Shown: positions 1 to 8,669, numbered from the stretch's first letter. The stretch: 64,000 bases of DNA from an uncultured Opitutia bacterium (GCA_903877135.1 CAIRCN010000074.1:186001-250000); one strand, 5' to 3'. Program-made: numbers and translations. Notes: a model not told the origin generated them from the sequence alone.

Positions 1-1
1 G

Positions 2-457
2 ATGGCGCGGGCCCACGAGGAGACGCTCAAGTGCGTCGTCAAGGCTGGTCGCGACTACGGCGTGAAGGTGATGGGCGACAACCTGGGCTGTCCCGACATG
101 GTGGCCGGCGCGTGTTTCATCGAGGACCTCGGTTGCGATTTCGTAATCCACCACATCGGCTACGACGAGCGCCGCGGGATTGCGGCGAGTGGTCGGCGGA
201 TGCCGAGTCCGCTCGACCAGTTGCGCGAGGTGGTCGCAGCTGTGAAAGTGCCGGTGCAGGCGGTCGGCGGCCTGACGCTCGAGCAGGCGGTGCGGACGCC
301 CGAGTATGGCGCGCCACTCGTGGTGATCGGCGCACCACTGGCGGTGGATGCGGATTCGTTCCGCACGGCGGACGGCAACCTCGAGGGCACGCTGCGCCTC
401 ATCTGTGAGTGCGTGCACGGCTACGGCGACGTGCCGGTCGGGAAATCTTCCCCATGA
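2..457 (+). CDS. 3-hexulose-6-phosphate synthase / 3-keto-L-gulonate-6-phosphate decarboxylase-like protein (5' end outside window)
   Basis: The visible 151 residues are the C-terminal two thirds of an OMP-decarboxylase-superfamily TIM barrel. The segment CDFVIHHIGYDER followed by VPVQAVGGLTLEQA and LVVIGAPLA matches the late strands and phosphate-binding loop of HPS/KGPDC enzymes, which interconvert or decarboxylate ketohexulose phosphates. The family is usually about 210 residues, so the ATG at the very start of the window is probably an internal methionine. The stop overlaps the next start (ATGA), so it is the first visible gene of a four-gene operon with two dehydrogenases and an isomerase. 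Exact substrate cannot be told from sequence; HPS and KGPDC are equally possible. Confidence 0.75.
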   Translation: MARAHEETLKCVVKAGRDYGVKVMGDNLGCPDMVAGACFIEDLGCDFVIHHIGYDERRGIAASGRRMPSPLDQLREVVAAVKVPVQAVGGLTLEQAVRTPEYGAPLVVIGAPLAVDADSFRTADGNLEGTLRLICECVHGYGDVPVGKSSP

Positions 458-1479
458 AAAATCCTGCGGTCGTCAACTATGCCCCCGAGCCCCACAGCGT
501 CGAGCTGCGTGAATTCGCCCGGCCCGAGCCAGGTCCGGAGGACGTGATTCTCGCGGTCGAGGCCGTCGGTGTGTGCGGCAGCGACCTGCACCAGTGGACG
601 AGTTCGCACAGTTGGAAGGTGAACTATCCCGTCGTGCTCGGCCACGAATTTGGCGGACGCATCGCGACGCTTGGCAGCGCGGTGAAAAACTGGTCCGAGG
701 GCGACCGCGTAGTGAGCGAGACGGCGGCGGTGATCGACCCAAACAGCCCGCTCAGCCGCGCGGGACTCTACAATCTCGATCCGACGCGAAAGGGTTTCGG
801 CTACGGTGTCGATGGCGCGATGACACGCTTCGTGCGCGTGCCGGCGCGCTGCCTGCACCGCGTGCCGGACGGACTGGCAATAGAGCACGCGGCGCTGACC
901 GAGCCGTGTTGCGTGGCCTACAACGCCGTGGTCAACAACGCCCACATTCATCCTGGTGACCGCGTGATCGTGCTCGGGCCGGGGCCGATTGGAATTCTCT
1001 GCGCGGCGATGGCGCGGCTCGCCGGGGCGCAGGTGGCGTTAGTCGGACTCGAACGTGACCGCGCACGGCTAGAGATCGCGAAAGCCTACGGTTGCGAGGT
1101 GATCATTGGTGATGCGTCCGGGTGGGCGAGGCAACGCGACGGGCTTGGCGCGGACAGCGTGATCGACGCCGCGGGCGTCTCGGCCGCGCTGAAAATTGCG
1201 CTGGAACTGGTGCGGCCGGCCGGTTGGATCACCAAGGTGGGCTGGGGCCCGCAGCCGCTGAATTTCTCCCTCGATCCGCTCGTGCAGAAGAACATCACGC
1301 TACAGGGCAGCTTCAGCCACAACTGGTCGGTGTGGGAGCGCGTGCTCGCGCTGCTCGCCTCGGGCCAGCTTGACGTGCGCCCGATCACGGGTGGCGTCTG
1401 GGGACTGGAGGCGTGGCACGAGGCGTTCGAGAAAATGCACAGCGGCGAGATTGTGAAAGCTGTGTTGAAGCCGATTTGA
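454..1479 (+). CDS. Zinc-dependent medium-chain alcohol/polyol dehydrogenase
   Basis: A 341-residue MDR-family NAD(P)-dependent dehydrogenase. The start chosen is the ATG overlapping the upstream stop codon, because MKNPAVVNYAPEPHSVEL begins the usual GroES-like fold; a longer open frame upstream has no homology-like content. Catalytic-zinc ligands are visible in CGSDLHQW and GHEFGG, and the Rossmann loop is VLGPGPIGILCAAM. The loop after GDRV lacks the four cysteines of the structural zinc site, so only the catalytic zinc is expected. Relatives include sorbitol, L-threonine and L-idonate dehydrogenases. With the flanking SDR and isomerase it probably oxidises a sugar or sugar acid. Confidence 0.85.
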   Translation: MKNPAVVNYAPEPHSVELREFARPEPGPEDVILAVEAVGVCGSDLHQWTSSHSWKVNYPVVLGHEFGGRIATLGSAVKNWSEGDRVVSETAAVIDPNSPLSRAGLYNLDPTRKGFGYGVDGAMTRFVRVPARCLHRVPDGLAIEHAALTEPCCVAYNAVVNNAHIHPGDRVIVLGPGPIGILCAAMARLAGAQVALVGLERDRARLEIAKAYGCEVIIGDASGWARQRDGLGADSVIDAAGVSAALKIALELVRPAGWITKVGWGPQPLNFSLDPLVQKNITLQGSFSHNWSVWERVLALLASGQLDVRPITGGVWGLEAWHEAFEKMHSGEIVKAVLKPI

Positions 1480-1494
1480 ACCGGAGGCTTTCCC

Positions 1495-2265
1495 ATGAGA
1501 CTGCGCGACAAAGTCATCATCGTCACTGGCAGCACGACAGGGATCGGGCGTGCGATCGCCGAACGCTGCGTCACCGAGGGCGCGCGCGTCCTCGTCCACG
1601 GGCGCGACCGGGCACACGGCGAGGCCGTGGTGGCGAAACTTGGCTCCGCGGCCGTGTTGCACCTCGACGATTTGTCGGACCCGGCCAGCCCCGCGAGGAT
1701 CGTGGAGGCCACGATGAAGGCGTTCGGGCGGATCGACTGCATTGTGAATAATGCCGCGATCGTCCCGCGCACGACCCTTCACACGGCCACGGTGGAGGCG
1801 TTTGACTACACGATGGCCGTCAACGTGCGCGCACCGTTGTTTCTCATTCAGGCGGCGTTTTCGCAGTTGAAAGCCAACGAGGGCTGCGTGCTGAACATCG
1901 GCTCGATCAACGCGCACAGCGGCGAGCCCACGTTTCTGCATTACGCCACCTCGAAGGGCGCGCTCCAGACGCTCTCGCGCAACCTCGCCAACGCTCACGC
2001 CACCGACAAGGTGCGTTTCACGCATTTCAACGTCGGCTGGGTGCTCTCCGACAACGAGTATGCGAAGCAGGTGGCCGAGGGTTTGCCGGCCGATTGGCCT
2101 GAGAAGGTGCCGGCGGCCTACGCGCCCTCGGGACGGCTGATCAAGACCGAGACGATTGCGGCGGGGGCGGTATTTTGGCTGAGCGACGAGTCGAAGCCGA
2201 TTTCCGGCAGCGTCATGGAGCTGGAGCAGTTTTCCATTTACGGCCGCAACCCAGCCAAAACCTGA
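1495..2265 (+). CDS. SDR-family oxidoreductase
   Basis: A 256-residue classical short-chain dehydrogenase. The N-terminal cofactor motif GSTTGIGRAIA, the NNAA motif (a variant of NNAG) and the catalytic YATSK with an upstream serine (GSINAHSG) are all present. A good ribosome-binding site (GGAGG) lies about 8 bases before the ATG. It lies 15 bases after the zinc dehydrogenase and 2 bases before the isomerase, so it is co-transcribed. The likely role is oxidation or reduction at a sugar carbonyl in the same pathway; the substrate is not determined. Confidence 0.88.
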   Translation: MRLRDKVIIVTGSTTGIGRAIAERCVTEGARVLVHGRDRAHGEAVVAKLGSAAVLHLDDLSDPASPARIVEATMKAFGRIDCIVNNAAIVPRTTLHTATVEAFDYTMAVNVRAPLFLIQAAFSQLKANEGCVLNIGSINAHSGEPTFLHYATSKGALQTLSRNLANAHATDKVRFTHFNVGWVLSDNEYAKQVAEGLPADWPEKVPAAYAPSGRLIKTETIAAGAVFWLSDESKPISGSVMELEQFSIYGRNPAKT

Positions 2266-2267
2266 CC

Positions 2268-3170
2268 ATGCCGAAGCTCGCGGCGTTTCCCAAGGGCTGC
2301 ATCCGACCGCTGTGCCAAGGTGGGATGACGCTGCGCGAGTGGGTGGACCACGCGGCGCCGTTGGGGCTTGACGGGCTCGAATACTACAGCGGGTTTTACG
2401 AACTGGCTGAGCCAGCGGGCTGGGCGTCGGCGCGGCGGACGGCGGAAAGTGCGGGCCTGATCATCCCCATGCTGTGCTGCTCGCCGGATTTTTCACAGCC
2501 GGAGCCGGAGCTGCGCCGACGCGAAATCGAGAAGGAGAAAAACTGGATTCGGATGGCGGCGACTCTGGGCGCGGGCTACTGCCGCGTGCTTTCCGGCCAG
2601 CGCCGGCCGGAGCTGACGAAGGACCGCGGCCTGCAGATCGTCGTCGAGAACATCGAGGCGTGTCTGCCCGAGGCGGAGCGGTGCGGCGTCACGCTCATCA
2701 TCGAGAACCATTACAAAGACGACTTCTGGGACTACCCGGAGTTTGCGCAGACGATGGACGTGTTCTGCGAACTGGTGGGACGCATCCGGCACCCGCGTTT
2801 CGGCGTGAACTACGACCCGAGCAACGCGTTCCTCGCGGGCGACGATCCGCTGGAGCTGCTCCGGCGGGTGAAGGACCGCGTGGTGACGATGCACGCGAGC
2901 GACCGATTTCTGCTTTCGGGCACGCTGGAGGATCTCCGGCGTGAGGAGGGCGGCTCGCAGGGCTACGCGAAACGCCTGAGCCACGGCGAAATCGGCAAAG
3001 GCCTCAACGACTACGACGCCATCTTCAGCACGCTGCGCAGCGTGGGCTTCGACAGTTGGGTGAGCATCGAGGACGGCGTTGATGGCATGGAGCAGCTCGC
3101 GGCAAGCGTCCGCTTTGTGCGCGCCAAGCTGAAGCAGCACTGGCCGCCGACGGTCACTCGGCACTCGTGA
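2268..3170 (+). CDS. Sugar phosphate isomerase/epimerase (xylose-isomerase-like TIM barrel)
   Basis: A 300-residue AP-endonuclease-2/xylose-isomerase-like barrel. The metal-ligand pattern is visible: Glu in TLIIENHY, Asp and neighbours in GVNYDPSNAF, His in VVTMHASDRF, and the final Glu in WVSIEDGVDG. The start is the ATG two bases after the SDR stop; the longer reading frame that begins inside the SDR gene has no homologous content. It is the last gene of the operon and its end overlaps the convergent kdpE by 17 bases. Enzymes of this kind epimerise or isomerise keto sugars; the precise substrate is unknown. Confidence 0.85.
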   Translation: MPKLAAFPKGCIRPLCQGGMTLREWVDHAAPLGLDGLEYYSGFYELAEPAGWASARRTAESAGLIIPMLCCSPDFSQPEPELRRREIEKEKNWIRMAATLGAGYCRVLSGQRRPELTKDRGLQIVVENIEACLPEAERCGVTLIIENHYKDDFWDYPEFAQTMDVFCELVGRIRHPRFGVNYDPSNAFLAGDDPLELLRRVKDRVVTMHASDRFLLSGTLEDLRREEGGSQGYAKRLSHGEIGKGLNDYDAIFSTLRSVGFDSWVSIEDGVDGMEQLAASVRFVRAKLKQHWPPTVTRHS

Positions 3171-3852
3171 AGCGGTAGCCGATGCCGGACTCAGTTTTCA
3201 AGAACGCCGGCTGGCCGGCGGAGACTTCCAGTTTTTTGCGCAGGTTGGCCATGTGGACGCGCAGGTAATGCGTGTCCTGCTCATGCGTGGGGCCCCAGAC
3301 TTCGCGCAGGAGCTGGCGATGCGTGACGACTTTGCCGCGGTGCTGGAGCAGCAGGCGTAGCAGGGCGTATTCCTTCACCGTCAGATGCGCGTCGGCACCG
3401 GCCTTGGTGACGGTGCGCTTAGCAAAATCCACCTCGACCTCGCCGAAACGCATGACGCTGACTTCGCCGGCGGGTTGCGCCCGGCGGAGGAGCACGCGCA
3501 TGCGGGCCAGCAGCTCACCGCCGCCAAACGGTTTGGTCAGGTAATCGTCGGCGCCGGCGTCGAGCGCGGCGATTTTCACCGCTTCTTCGCCGCGCACGGA
3601 GAGAATGAGGACGGGCAGGTGGCTCCACTCGCGGAGATGCCGCAGCACTTCGAGGCCGCCCATGTCGGGCAGGCTCAGGTCGAGGATGACAGCGTCGGGC
3701 CGTTGCACGGCCGCCTCGTTGAGACCGAGCGCTCCGGTTTCCGCCTCGCGGACCCGGTAGCCAGCGGACTCGAGAGTGAGCCGCAGGAGGCGGCGGATTT
3801 GCACCTCGTCGTCGATGACTAGAATGTCGGGTTGGTGCGCTAATTCGCTCAT
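3154..3852 (-). CDS. kdpE: KdpE response regulator
   Basis: An OmpR/PhoB-type regulator of 232 residues: a receiver domain with phospho-acceptor Asp near residue 58 (VILDLSLPDMGG) and the conserved Lys in LTKPFGGG, followed by a winged-helix DNA-binding domain (LTVKEYALLRLLLQHRGKVV, then TESGIGYRF). The family partner is KdpD, which lies immediately upstream with a 4-base ATGA overlap, indicating translational coupling. KdpE activates kdpFABC when K+ is limiting. It is the distal gene of the potassium locus and its 3' end overlaps a convergent isomerase gene. Confidence 0.95.
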   Translation of the reverse strand: MSELAHQPDILVIDDEVQIRRLLRLTLESAGYRVREAETGALGLNEAAVQRPDAVILDLSLPDMGGLEVLRHLREWSHLPVLILSVRGEEAVKIAALDAGADDYLTKPFGGGELLARMRVLLRRAQPAGEVSVMRFGEVEVDFAKRTVTKAGADAHLTVKEYALLRLLLQHRGKVVTHRQLLREVWGPTHEQDTHYLRVHMANLRKKLEVSAGQPAFLKTESGIGYRFTSAE

Positions 3853-6518
3853 TCGGTCGGCACCTTACCATGCGCCGCATAAGGAAGGTAAATGGTAAAT
3901 ACCGCCCCGCCGCCGGGATTTTCGCCGACCACGATTTCACCGCCCTGGGCGGTGACGAAACCGCGGATGATCGAGAGCCCCAGACCGAGGCCTCCGGCGC
4001 GGGCAGCGTCGCCGCGCTGGAATTTCTGAAACAGCCGCTCGCGCATCTCCAGCGGGAAACCCGGCCCGCGGTCGGCGACGGTGAAAAAGACGCGGGCGCG
4101 GGAGCCGTCGACGCCGGCGGTGAGAAAGATTGGCGTGGCGGCGGGCGTGTGGAGTGCGGCGTTGAGGAGGAGGTTGGCGATGACCTGCTCCATGAGCGCG
4201 GCGTCGGCGCGGAAGAGCGGGACGTCGGCGGGGATGTCGGCCTCGAACGGGTGGCCGGTGAGCGAGTCCTGCACGCCGTCGACGGCGGCGTTGACCAGAT
4301 CGTGGGCGTCGCACCAGTCGAGCCGGGGCTTGAGCGCGCCGGATTCGAGGCGGGTTTGGTCGAGGAGGTTGTTGACGAGGCGCGTGAGGCGGCGGGTGGC
4401 GGTGCGGATTTCGGTGGTGAGCGCGGCGCGGGTGGGCTCGTCGGCGGTTGTGAGATTTTCAGCGGCGCCGCTCAAGACGGCGAGCGGCGTCTTTAATTCG
4501 TGCGACACGCCGTCGAGCAGGGCGCGGTGAAGTTTGTCCGACTCGGCGAGAAGTTTTTCACGCTCGCCCGCGGCCCGGAGCGACTCGCTCTCGACAAGCA
4601 GGGCGAGTTGCGTGGCGAAACTCTCGATGAGGTCCCGCTGCGCAAGGGTGAGCGTTGCCTCGGGTGGCACGCGCACGACGAGGACGCCCACGGCGGTGTT
4701 TTCGCGCACGAGCGGGACGTAGAAACCTTTCGCGCTAGGCAACGTGTCGGTGAAGCGGCCGGCTTTCTTGCGGTTGCGCCAGACCCAGTCGGCGACGCCT
4801 AGTGCCTTTTCGTCGAGCGTGAACGAGCCCGCGAAGTGCGGCGTGAGGCCGGCGTGGTCGTCGTTGCCGAGCAACAGTGCGGACTGCGCGGCGAAGAGCG
4901 CATCGGTTTGGCGGAGCGCGGCGAACACTGCATCGTCAAGCGTGCTGGCCGCGCTGAGCGCCTGCGTAAGATGGAAGAGCGCGGTCGCGCGGTCCTCGCG
5001 CATCCGCTCGTGGCGCTCCTGAGCGCGGATGCGCGCCGTGAGATGGCCCGCAATCAGTGCGACCACGAAATAGGTGATGAACAGCACGCCGTCCTCAAAC
5101 TTGCCGATGTAAAATGTGAACACCGGCGGGATGAACAGGAAATCCCAGATGAGCGCGCTGAACACGCCCGCGGCGATCACTGGGCCGCGGCCGACGCGCA
5201 GGCTGAGGGCGATGACAGCGAGCAGGTAGAGCATGCCAATCGCGAGATAGCCAGTGAATGGCGTAAGAAACCAGAAGGCGGTCGTAAGCGCAGCCAGCAC
5301 GCCGAGCGTCTCGGCATATTCGTGCGCGGGCGAGGGCGCGGCGGGCCGCCAGTCGAACCACGGCGCCGGCTTTTCCGCGGTCCGTTCGGCCGGCACGACG
5401 TAAAGGTCGATGGGCCCACTGGTGCGCAGCAGGCGGTCGGCAAGATTGCCACCACGCAGCGCATCGAGCCACCGTGGCGATCGCGATTTGCCGACGACAA
5501 TTTGGGTGGCGTTGTTCTGGAGCGCGACGCGCACGAGCGCGTCGGCGACGTCGTCGTCGTGCGTGATGACGACCTCAGCGCCGAGTTCACGGGCGAGCGC
5601 GAGGTTTTGTTCGAGCCGGCGCTGCGCATCCGCGTCAAGCGGCCGGGACGACTCGACACTGACGGCGACCCAGGCTGCGCCCTGCGCGGCCGCCATGCGC
5701 CGGGTCCAGCGGACAAGCTGCGTCGACGAGGGGCTTGGGCCGACGGCAACAAGGAGGCGCTCGCCGGAACGCCAGACCGTCTTGAGCGGCGAGGAAGCGC
5801 GGAGTTCGTGGAGGCGTTTGTCCACGCGCTCGGCGACGAAGCGGAGCGCGAGTTCGCGAAGCGCGGTGAGGTGGGTGTCCTTGAAGAAATTCTCCGCGGC
5901 GGCCTGCGCGCGGTCGCCGAGGTAGACTTTGCCCTCGCGCAGGCGTTCGAGCAGCGTCTCGGGCGAGAGGTCGATGAGCTCGATCTGGTCGGCCAACTCG
6001 AAGACGGAGTCGGGCACGGTCTCGTGCACGGGCACTCCGGTGATCTGGCGGACGGCGTCGGCACGGCTTTCGAGGTGCTGGACGTTGAGGGTGGTGAAGA
6101 CGTCGATGCCGGCGTCGAGCAGCTCAATGACGTCCTGATAACGTTTCGGGTGGCGCGAACCGGGGGCGTTGGTGTGGGCGAACTCGTCGACGAGGGCGAG
6201 CCGAGGCTTGCGCGCAAGGATGGCTTCTAGGTCCATCTCCGTGAGCTGAATGTCGCGATAGGTGACCTGTTTTCTCGGGACGACTGTCAGACCGGCGAGC
6301 AGCGCCTCGGTCTCGGCGCGCTTGTGGGTCTCGACGATGCCAACGACGAGGTCGGTGCCCTCGCGCAACTCCTGCTGCGCCGCGCGGAGCATGGCATAGG
6401 TCTTGCCGACGCCCGGGCACATGCCGAAAAATACCTTTAGCTGGCCGCGGCGCGCGCGGACTTCCTCGCGGTTGAGCGAGGCGAGGAGGGCATCTGGGTC
6501 GGGGCGGACGTTGTGCAT
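3849..6518 (-). CDS. kdpD: KdpD K+ sensor histidine kinase
   Basis: An 889-residue sensor kinase of full family length. Residues 25-240 form the KdpD N-terminal domain with Walker A (GMCPGVGKT, about 32-40) and the DEFAHTNAPGSRHPKR segment. A universal-stress-protein-like domain follows (about 250-375), then four membrane helices (about 400-500), a GAF-like region, the HisKA box GVSHELKTPL with the phospho-histidine near residue 670, and the HATPase domain (GGLGLGLSIIRGF). In the family it senses K+ and, in some bacteria, binds c-di-AMP through the USP domain. It lies downstream of kdpC and the barrel protein rather than directly after kdpC. Confidence 0.96.
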   Translation of the reverse strand: MHNVRPDPDALLASLNREEVRARRGQLKVFFGMCPGVGKTYAMLRAAQQELREGTDLVVGIVETHKRAETEALLAGLTVVPRKQVTYRDIQLTEMDLEAILARKPRLALVDEFAHTNAPGSRHPKRYQDVIELLDAGIDVFTTLNVQHLESRADAVRQITGVPVHETVPDSVFELADQIELIDLSPETLLERLREGKVYLGDRAQAAAENFFKDTHLTALRELALRFVAERVDKRLHELRASSPLKTVWRSGERLLVAVGPSPSSTQLVRWTRRMAAAQGAAWVAVSVESSRPLDADAQRRLEQNLALARELGAEVVITHDDDVADALVRVALQNNATQIVVGKSRSPRWLDALRGGNLADRLLRTSGPIDLYVVPAERTAEKPAPWFDWRPAAPSPAHEYAETLGVLAALTTAFWFLTPFTGYLAIGMLYLLAVIALSLRVGRGPVIAAGVFSALIWDFLFIPPVFTFYIGKFEDGVLFITYFVVALIAGHLTARIRAQERHERMREDRATALFHLTQALSAASTLDDAVFAALRQTDALFAAQSALLLGNDDHAGLTPHFAGSFTLDEKALGVADWVWRNRKKAGRFTDTLPSAKGFYVPLVRENTAVGVLVVRVPPEATLTLAQRDLIESFATQLALLVESESLRAAGEREKLLAESDKLHRALLDGVSHELKTPLAVLSGAAENLTTADEPTRAALTTEIRTATRRLTRLVNNLLDQTRLESGALKPRLDWCDAHDLVNAAVDGVQDSLTGHPFEADIPADVPLFRADAALMEQVIANLLLNAALHTPAATPIFLTAGVDGSRARVFFTVADRGPGFPLEMRERLFQKFQRGDAARAGGLGLGLSIIRGFVTAQGGEIVVGENPGGGAVFTIYLPYAAHGKVPTE

Positions 6519-6753
6519 TTCAGGTCAAACTTCGCCCGCCAGATTGCCGAATTGGCCGGCGGAAAGCCATCTTCATCGGGCGGATTGGAGCAAAGCCCGG
6601 TTAGCATCACCAGCCAGAGGAGTGCAGCGCCCACGCTCAGGGTATCAACGTCTGGGAAATGGAACAGATAACAACCGGGCTAAGCGAACTGGGTTTGCCT
6701 GGCATGCGCCTCTTTTCAGCGATGATCTGGATGATTGCCCAGACCGCAGAAAG

Positions 6754-7563
6754 TCAGAACGTGATCGCATAGCTCACGGTGAGAACGCCGCGACCGACGG
6801 CGGCGGCGTTGACGGCCTTGCCAAAGGTGCCCTGCTTGAAGAAATTTGCGGAACCCTCCGTGTAGGCCCAGCCGATAGTGAACTTGGAGTCCTTGGTGAC
6901 TTGGAACGGCGCAGCCACGCCGATCAGGTAGTAGTTCCCCCAGTTCTTGATTTCCGGCGAAACGTCAGGAACGGCCGTGGTCCATTTGTAGGTGCCGGCG
7001 GTGCCGGTGAAGTCGAGTTCGGTGCCAAAATCCTTGAGCGGGAGGGTGTAGGTGGCGGTAAACTCCAAGGTCGGACCCTTCAGCACGAGATCGTAGTAAA
7101 TCTTCGGTGTGAACTTCCACCCGGCGACGGAGTAGTTGAGTGCGAGGTTGGGCTCGAATGTGGCGGTATAGAAGCCATTGGTCCTTTTCGAGTTCGGATA
7201 AGTGTAAATCGTGACACCGGGCACCCAGCTCAGGGTGTCCTTGATCGCCTCGAACGCGTAGGAACCGTAGAAATCGAACTCGGGGTCGGACTGGCCGACC
7301 ACTTTGTCGGTGATCGGGAAATTGGCCCAGAAGCCGGCGGCGAGGGCCCCGCTGTCGTATTCAATCGCTGGCTCGAAGGAGGGGCCGCCGAGGCGCACGC
7401 CGCGGAACATATATTGGGAGGCGAACGCGGGCGCGGCGGTCACCGCCCAAATCGGAGAACTCGTGGCGGGCACCGCAGTCGCGGTGGACGTTGTTTGGGC
7501 GCGAGCACCGAGCGTTCCGACCGCGGTTATCGCAAGAAGGAGGAACTTTGTTTTGGTTTTCAT
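6754..7563 (-). CDS. Outer-membrane beta-barrel protein, TorF-like putative porin
   Basis: A 269-residue exported protein: a Lys-containing N-terminus, a hydrophobic stretch and an ARAQ cleavage site near residue 22, then alternating polar/aromatic strands ending in a hydrophobic C-terminal strand (VGRGVLTVSYAITF) that ends in Phe, as outer-membrane barrels do. The segment ASQYMFRGVRLGGPSFEP resembles the SDYRFRG motif of the TorF/gcw_chp family. It sits between the kdpC side and kdpD in the same orientation, with 160 bases before it and 235 after it. A role in letting K+ through the outer membrane is an inference from position only. Confidence 0.7.
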   Translation of the reverse strand: MKTKTKFLLLAITAVGTLGARAQTTSTATAVPATSSPIWAVTAAPAFASQYMFRGVRLGGPSFEPAIEYDSGALAAGFWANFPITDKVVGQSDPEFDFYGSYAFEAIKDTLSWVPGVTIYTYPNSKRTNGFYTATFEPNLALNYSVAGWKFTPKIYYDLVLKGPTLEFTATYTLPLKDFGTELDFTGTAGTYKWTTAVPDVSPEIKNWGNYYLIGVAAPFQVTKDSKFTIGWAYTEGSANFFKQGTFGKAVNAAAVGRGVLTVSYAITF

Positions 7564-7723
7564 GATGAGGATGGAATGAAAAGTGTGTTTTCAAACCAGC
7601 GCAGGGTGAGGCCGCCAGGAGAGTAGCGAAGCGCGGCACGTCGTGGCGAATGACGAACGCGCCGACTTGGTGTGAGGGAGTGGGCCTAAGCAATCTGGCG
7701 CGTGCTCTGCGGGTAGCAGCCCG

Positions 7724-7876
7724 TTAGCGGGGAGAGATGGATCGCCCCCAACCGCCCTGATATGAGTCGATGTTGCGGCGGCAGGATGGATCGAGCAGCG
7801 CCAGCATGACGGTCATGGTGATCAGGACGGCGAGTAGCACGGCGCTCCGCATCTCCCGAGGCGTGTAGGTTTTCAT
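7724..7876 (-). CDS. Small membrane protein of the kdp operon (50 aa), unrecognised
   Basis: A 50-codon frame begins with ATG 20 bases after the kdpC stop and ends at TAA. It starts MKTYTPREMR, continues with one clear hydrophobic helix (SAVLLAVLITMTVMLALL, about residues 11-28) and ends in a short basic/polar tail with a cysteine (DPSCRRN). Positive charges before the helix suggest an N-in single-pass inner-membrane peptide. It is too short for routine gene callers. The position directly behind kdpC suggests a Kdp accessory peptide, but no family is recognised and the frame could be non-coding. Confidence 0.5.
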   Translation of the reverse strand: MKTYTPREMRSAVLLAVLITMTVMLALLDPSCRRNIDSYQGGWGRSISPR

Positions 7877-7896
7877 CTGAGGGTTCCACTGGCGGG

Positions 7897-8496
7897 TTAG
7901 CGCGCGGACGATTTCGACGCGTCATCAAGCGTGCGATTGAGCAACAGGACATTCACCCCGGGCTCGCCCAAGGCACCGAGGCTGCGGCCGTCTGTGTGCG
8001 AGGCGATGAGCGCGAAGATGCTGGCGCGCGGGAGGCCGCGGGCGGTGGCGACGCGCGCAGCCTGGAGCTGCGCGTTGGCGAGGCTGATGTGCGGGTCGAG
8101 CCCGCTGCCGGAGGAGGTGACCGCGTCGGCCGGCACGGCGGCATCGCTGGCGAGGCCGTTGACGGTGCGGTAGGCGGCGACGGCGGTTTTGATGCTGTCG
8201 GCGAGCTTCTGGCTGGTCGGCCCTAAGTTGGTGCCGCCGGAACTCGTCGCGTCGTAGCCGGTGCCGGCGGCGGAGGGACGCGGCTGAAAATACTTGTCGC
8301 TGGTAAAACTCTGGGCGAGCAATGCTGAGCCGCACACGGTGCCGTCCTTGTCGACGACAAGCGAGCCGTTGGCTTGGGCGGGAAACAGTGCCTGGGCACC
8401 GGCCCAGACGACGAGCGGATAAGCGCCGCAGAGCAGAACGGCGAAGACGAGTGTCAATAGGAGGGAAGTTCTGATTTCAGTGAGGAACGTTTTCAT
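7897..8496 (-). CDS. kdpC: KdpC, potassium-transporting ATPase subunit C
   Basis: A 199-residue KdpC of normal length. The start MKTFLTEIRTSLLL is followed by the single membrane anchor (LVFAVLLCGAYPLVVW) and the periplasmic domain with the family segments GSALLAQSF, FQPRPSA, GSGLDPHISLANAQLQAARVA and VNVLLLN. The longer frame starting at 8658 is not the gene: the upstream bases belong to a separate 55-aa frame whose stop overlaps this ATG. KdpC stabilises the KdpFABC complex in the inner membrane. Confidence 0.96.
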   Translation of the reverse strand: MKTFLTEIRTSLLLTLVFAVLLCGAYPLVVWAGAQALFPAQANGSLVVDKDGTVCGSALLAQSFTSDKYFQPRPSAAGTGYDATSSGGTNLGPTSQKLADSIKTAVAAYRTVNGLASDAAVPADAVTSSGSGLDPHISLANAQLQAARVATARGLPRASIFALIASHTDGRSLGALGEPGVNVLLLNRTLDDASKSSAR

Positions 8497-8660
8497 GGAT
8501 AGAGAGTGCGGGGATGAGGCACCGTTGGCTTGGGCCAGGGGCCATGCGAGTCGCTGCGCGGTTCCCAGCCGAGGTGGCCAACGGCCAGGCCGGCGATGAA
8601 ACCGGCGAGCGCCACAACCAAGTAGGCGGATAAACGCAGGCGGTCGGTTGCGCAGCACAT
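8493..8660 (-). CDS. Small membrane protein between kdpB and kdpC (55 aa), unrecognised
   Basis: A 55-codon frame starts with ATG 9 bases after the kdpB stop, and its TGA overlaps the kdpC ATG (ATGA), the usual sign of translational coupling. The product begins MCCATDRLRL and has one hydrophobic helix (SAYLVVALAGFIAGLAVGHL, about residues 11-30) with a Pro/His-rich tail. The spacing on both sides is exactly that of a real operon gene, and without it kdpB and kdpC would be separated by 173 bases, unusual for this operon. No family is recognised. Confidence 0.6.
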   Translation of the reverse strand: MCCATDRLRLSAYLVVALAGFIAGLAVGHLGWEPRSDSHGPWPKPTVPHPRTLYP

Positions 8661-8669
8661 GGCGGCCTC

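Noticed and set aside
6437-6634. 65-aa frame on the minus strand at the kdpD start
   Set aside because: It overlaps the first 80 bases of kdpD in another frame, and its hydrophobic start is short. No operon-like spacing supports it.
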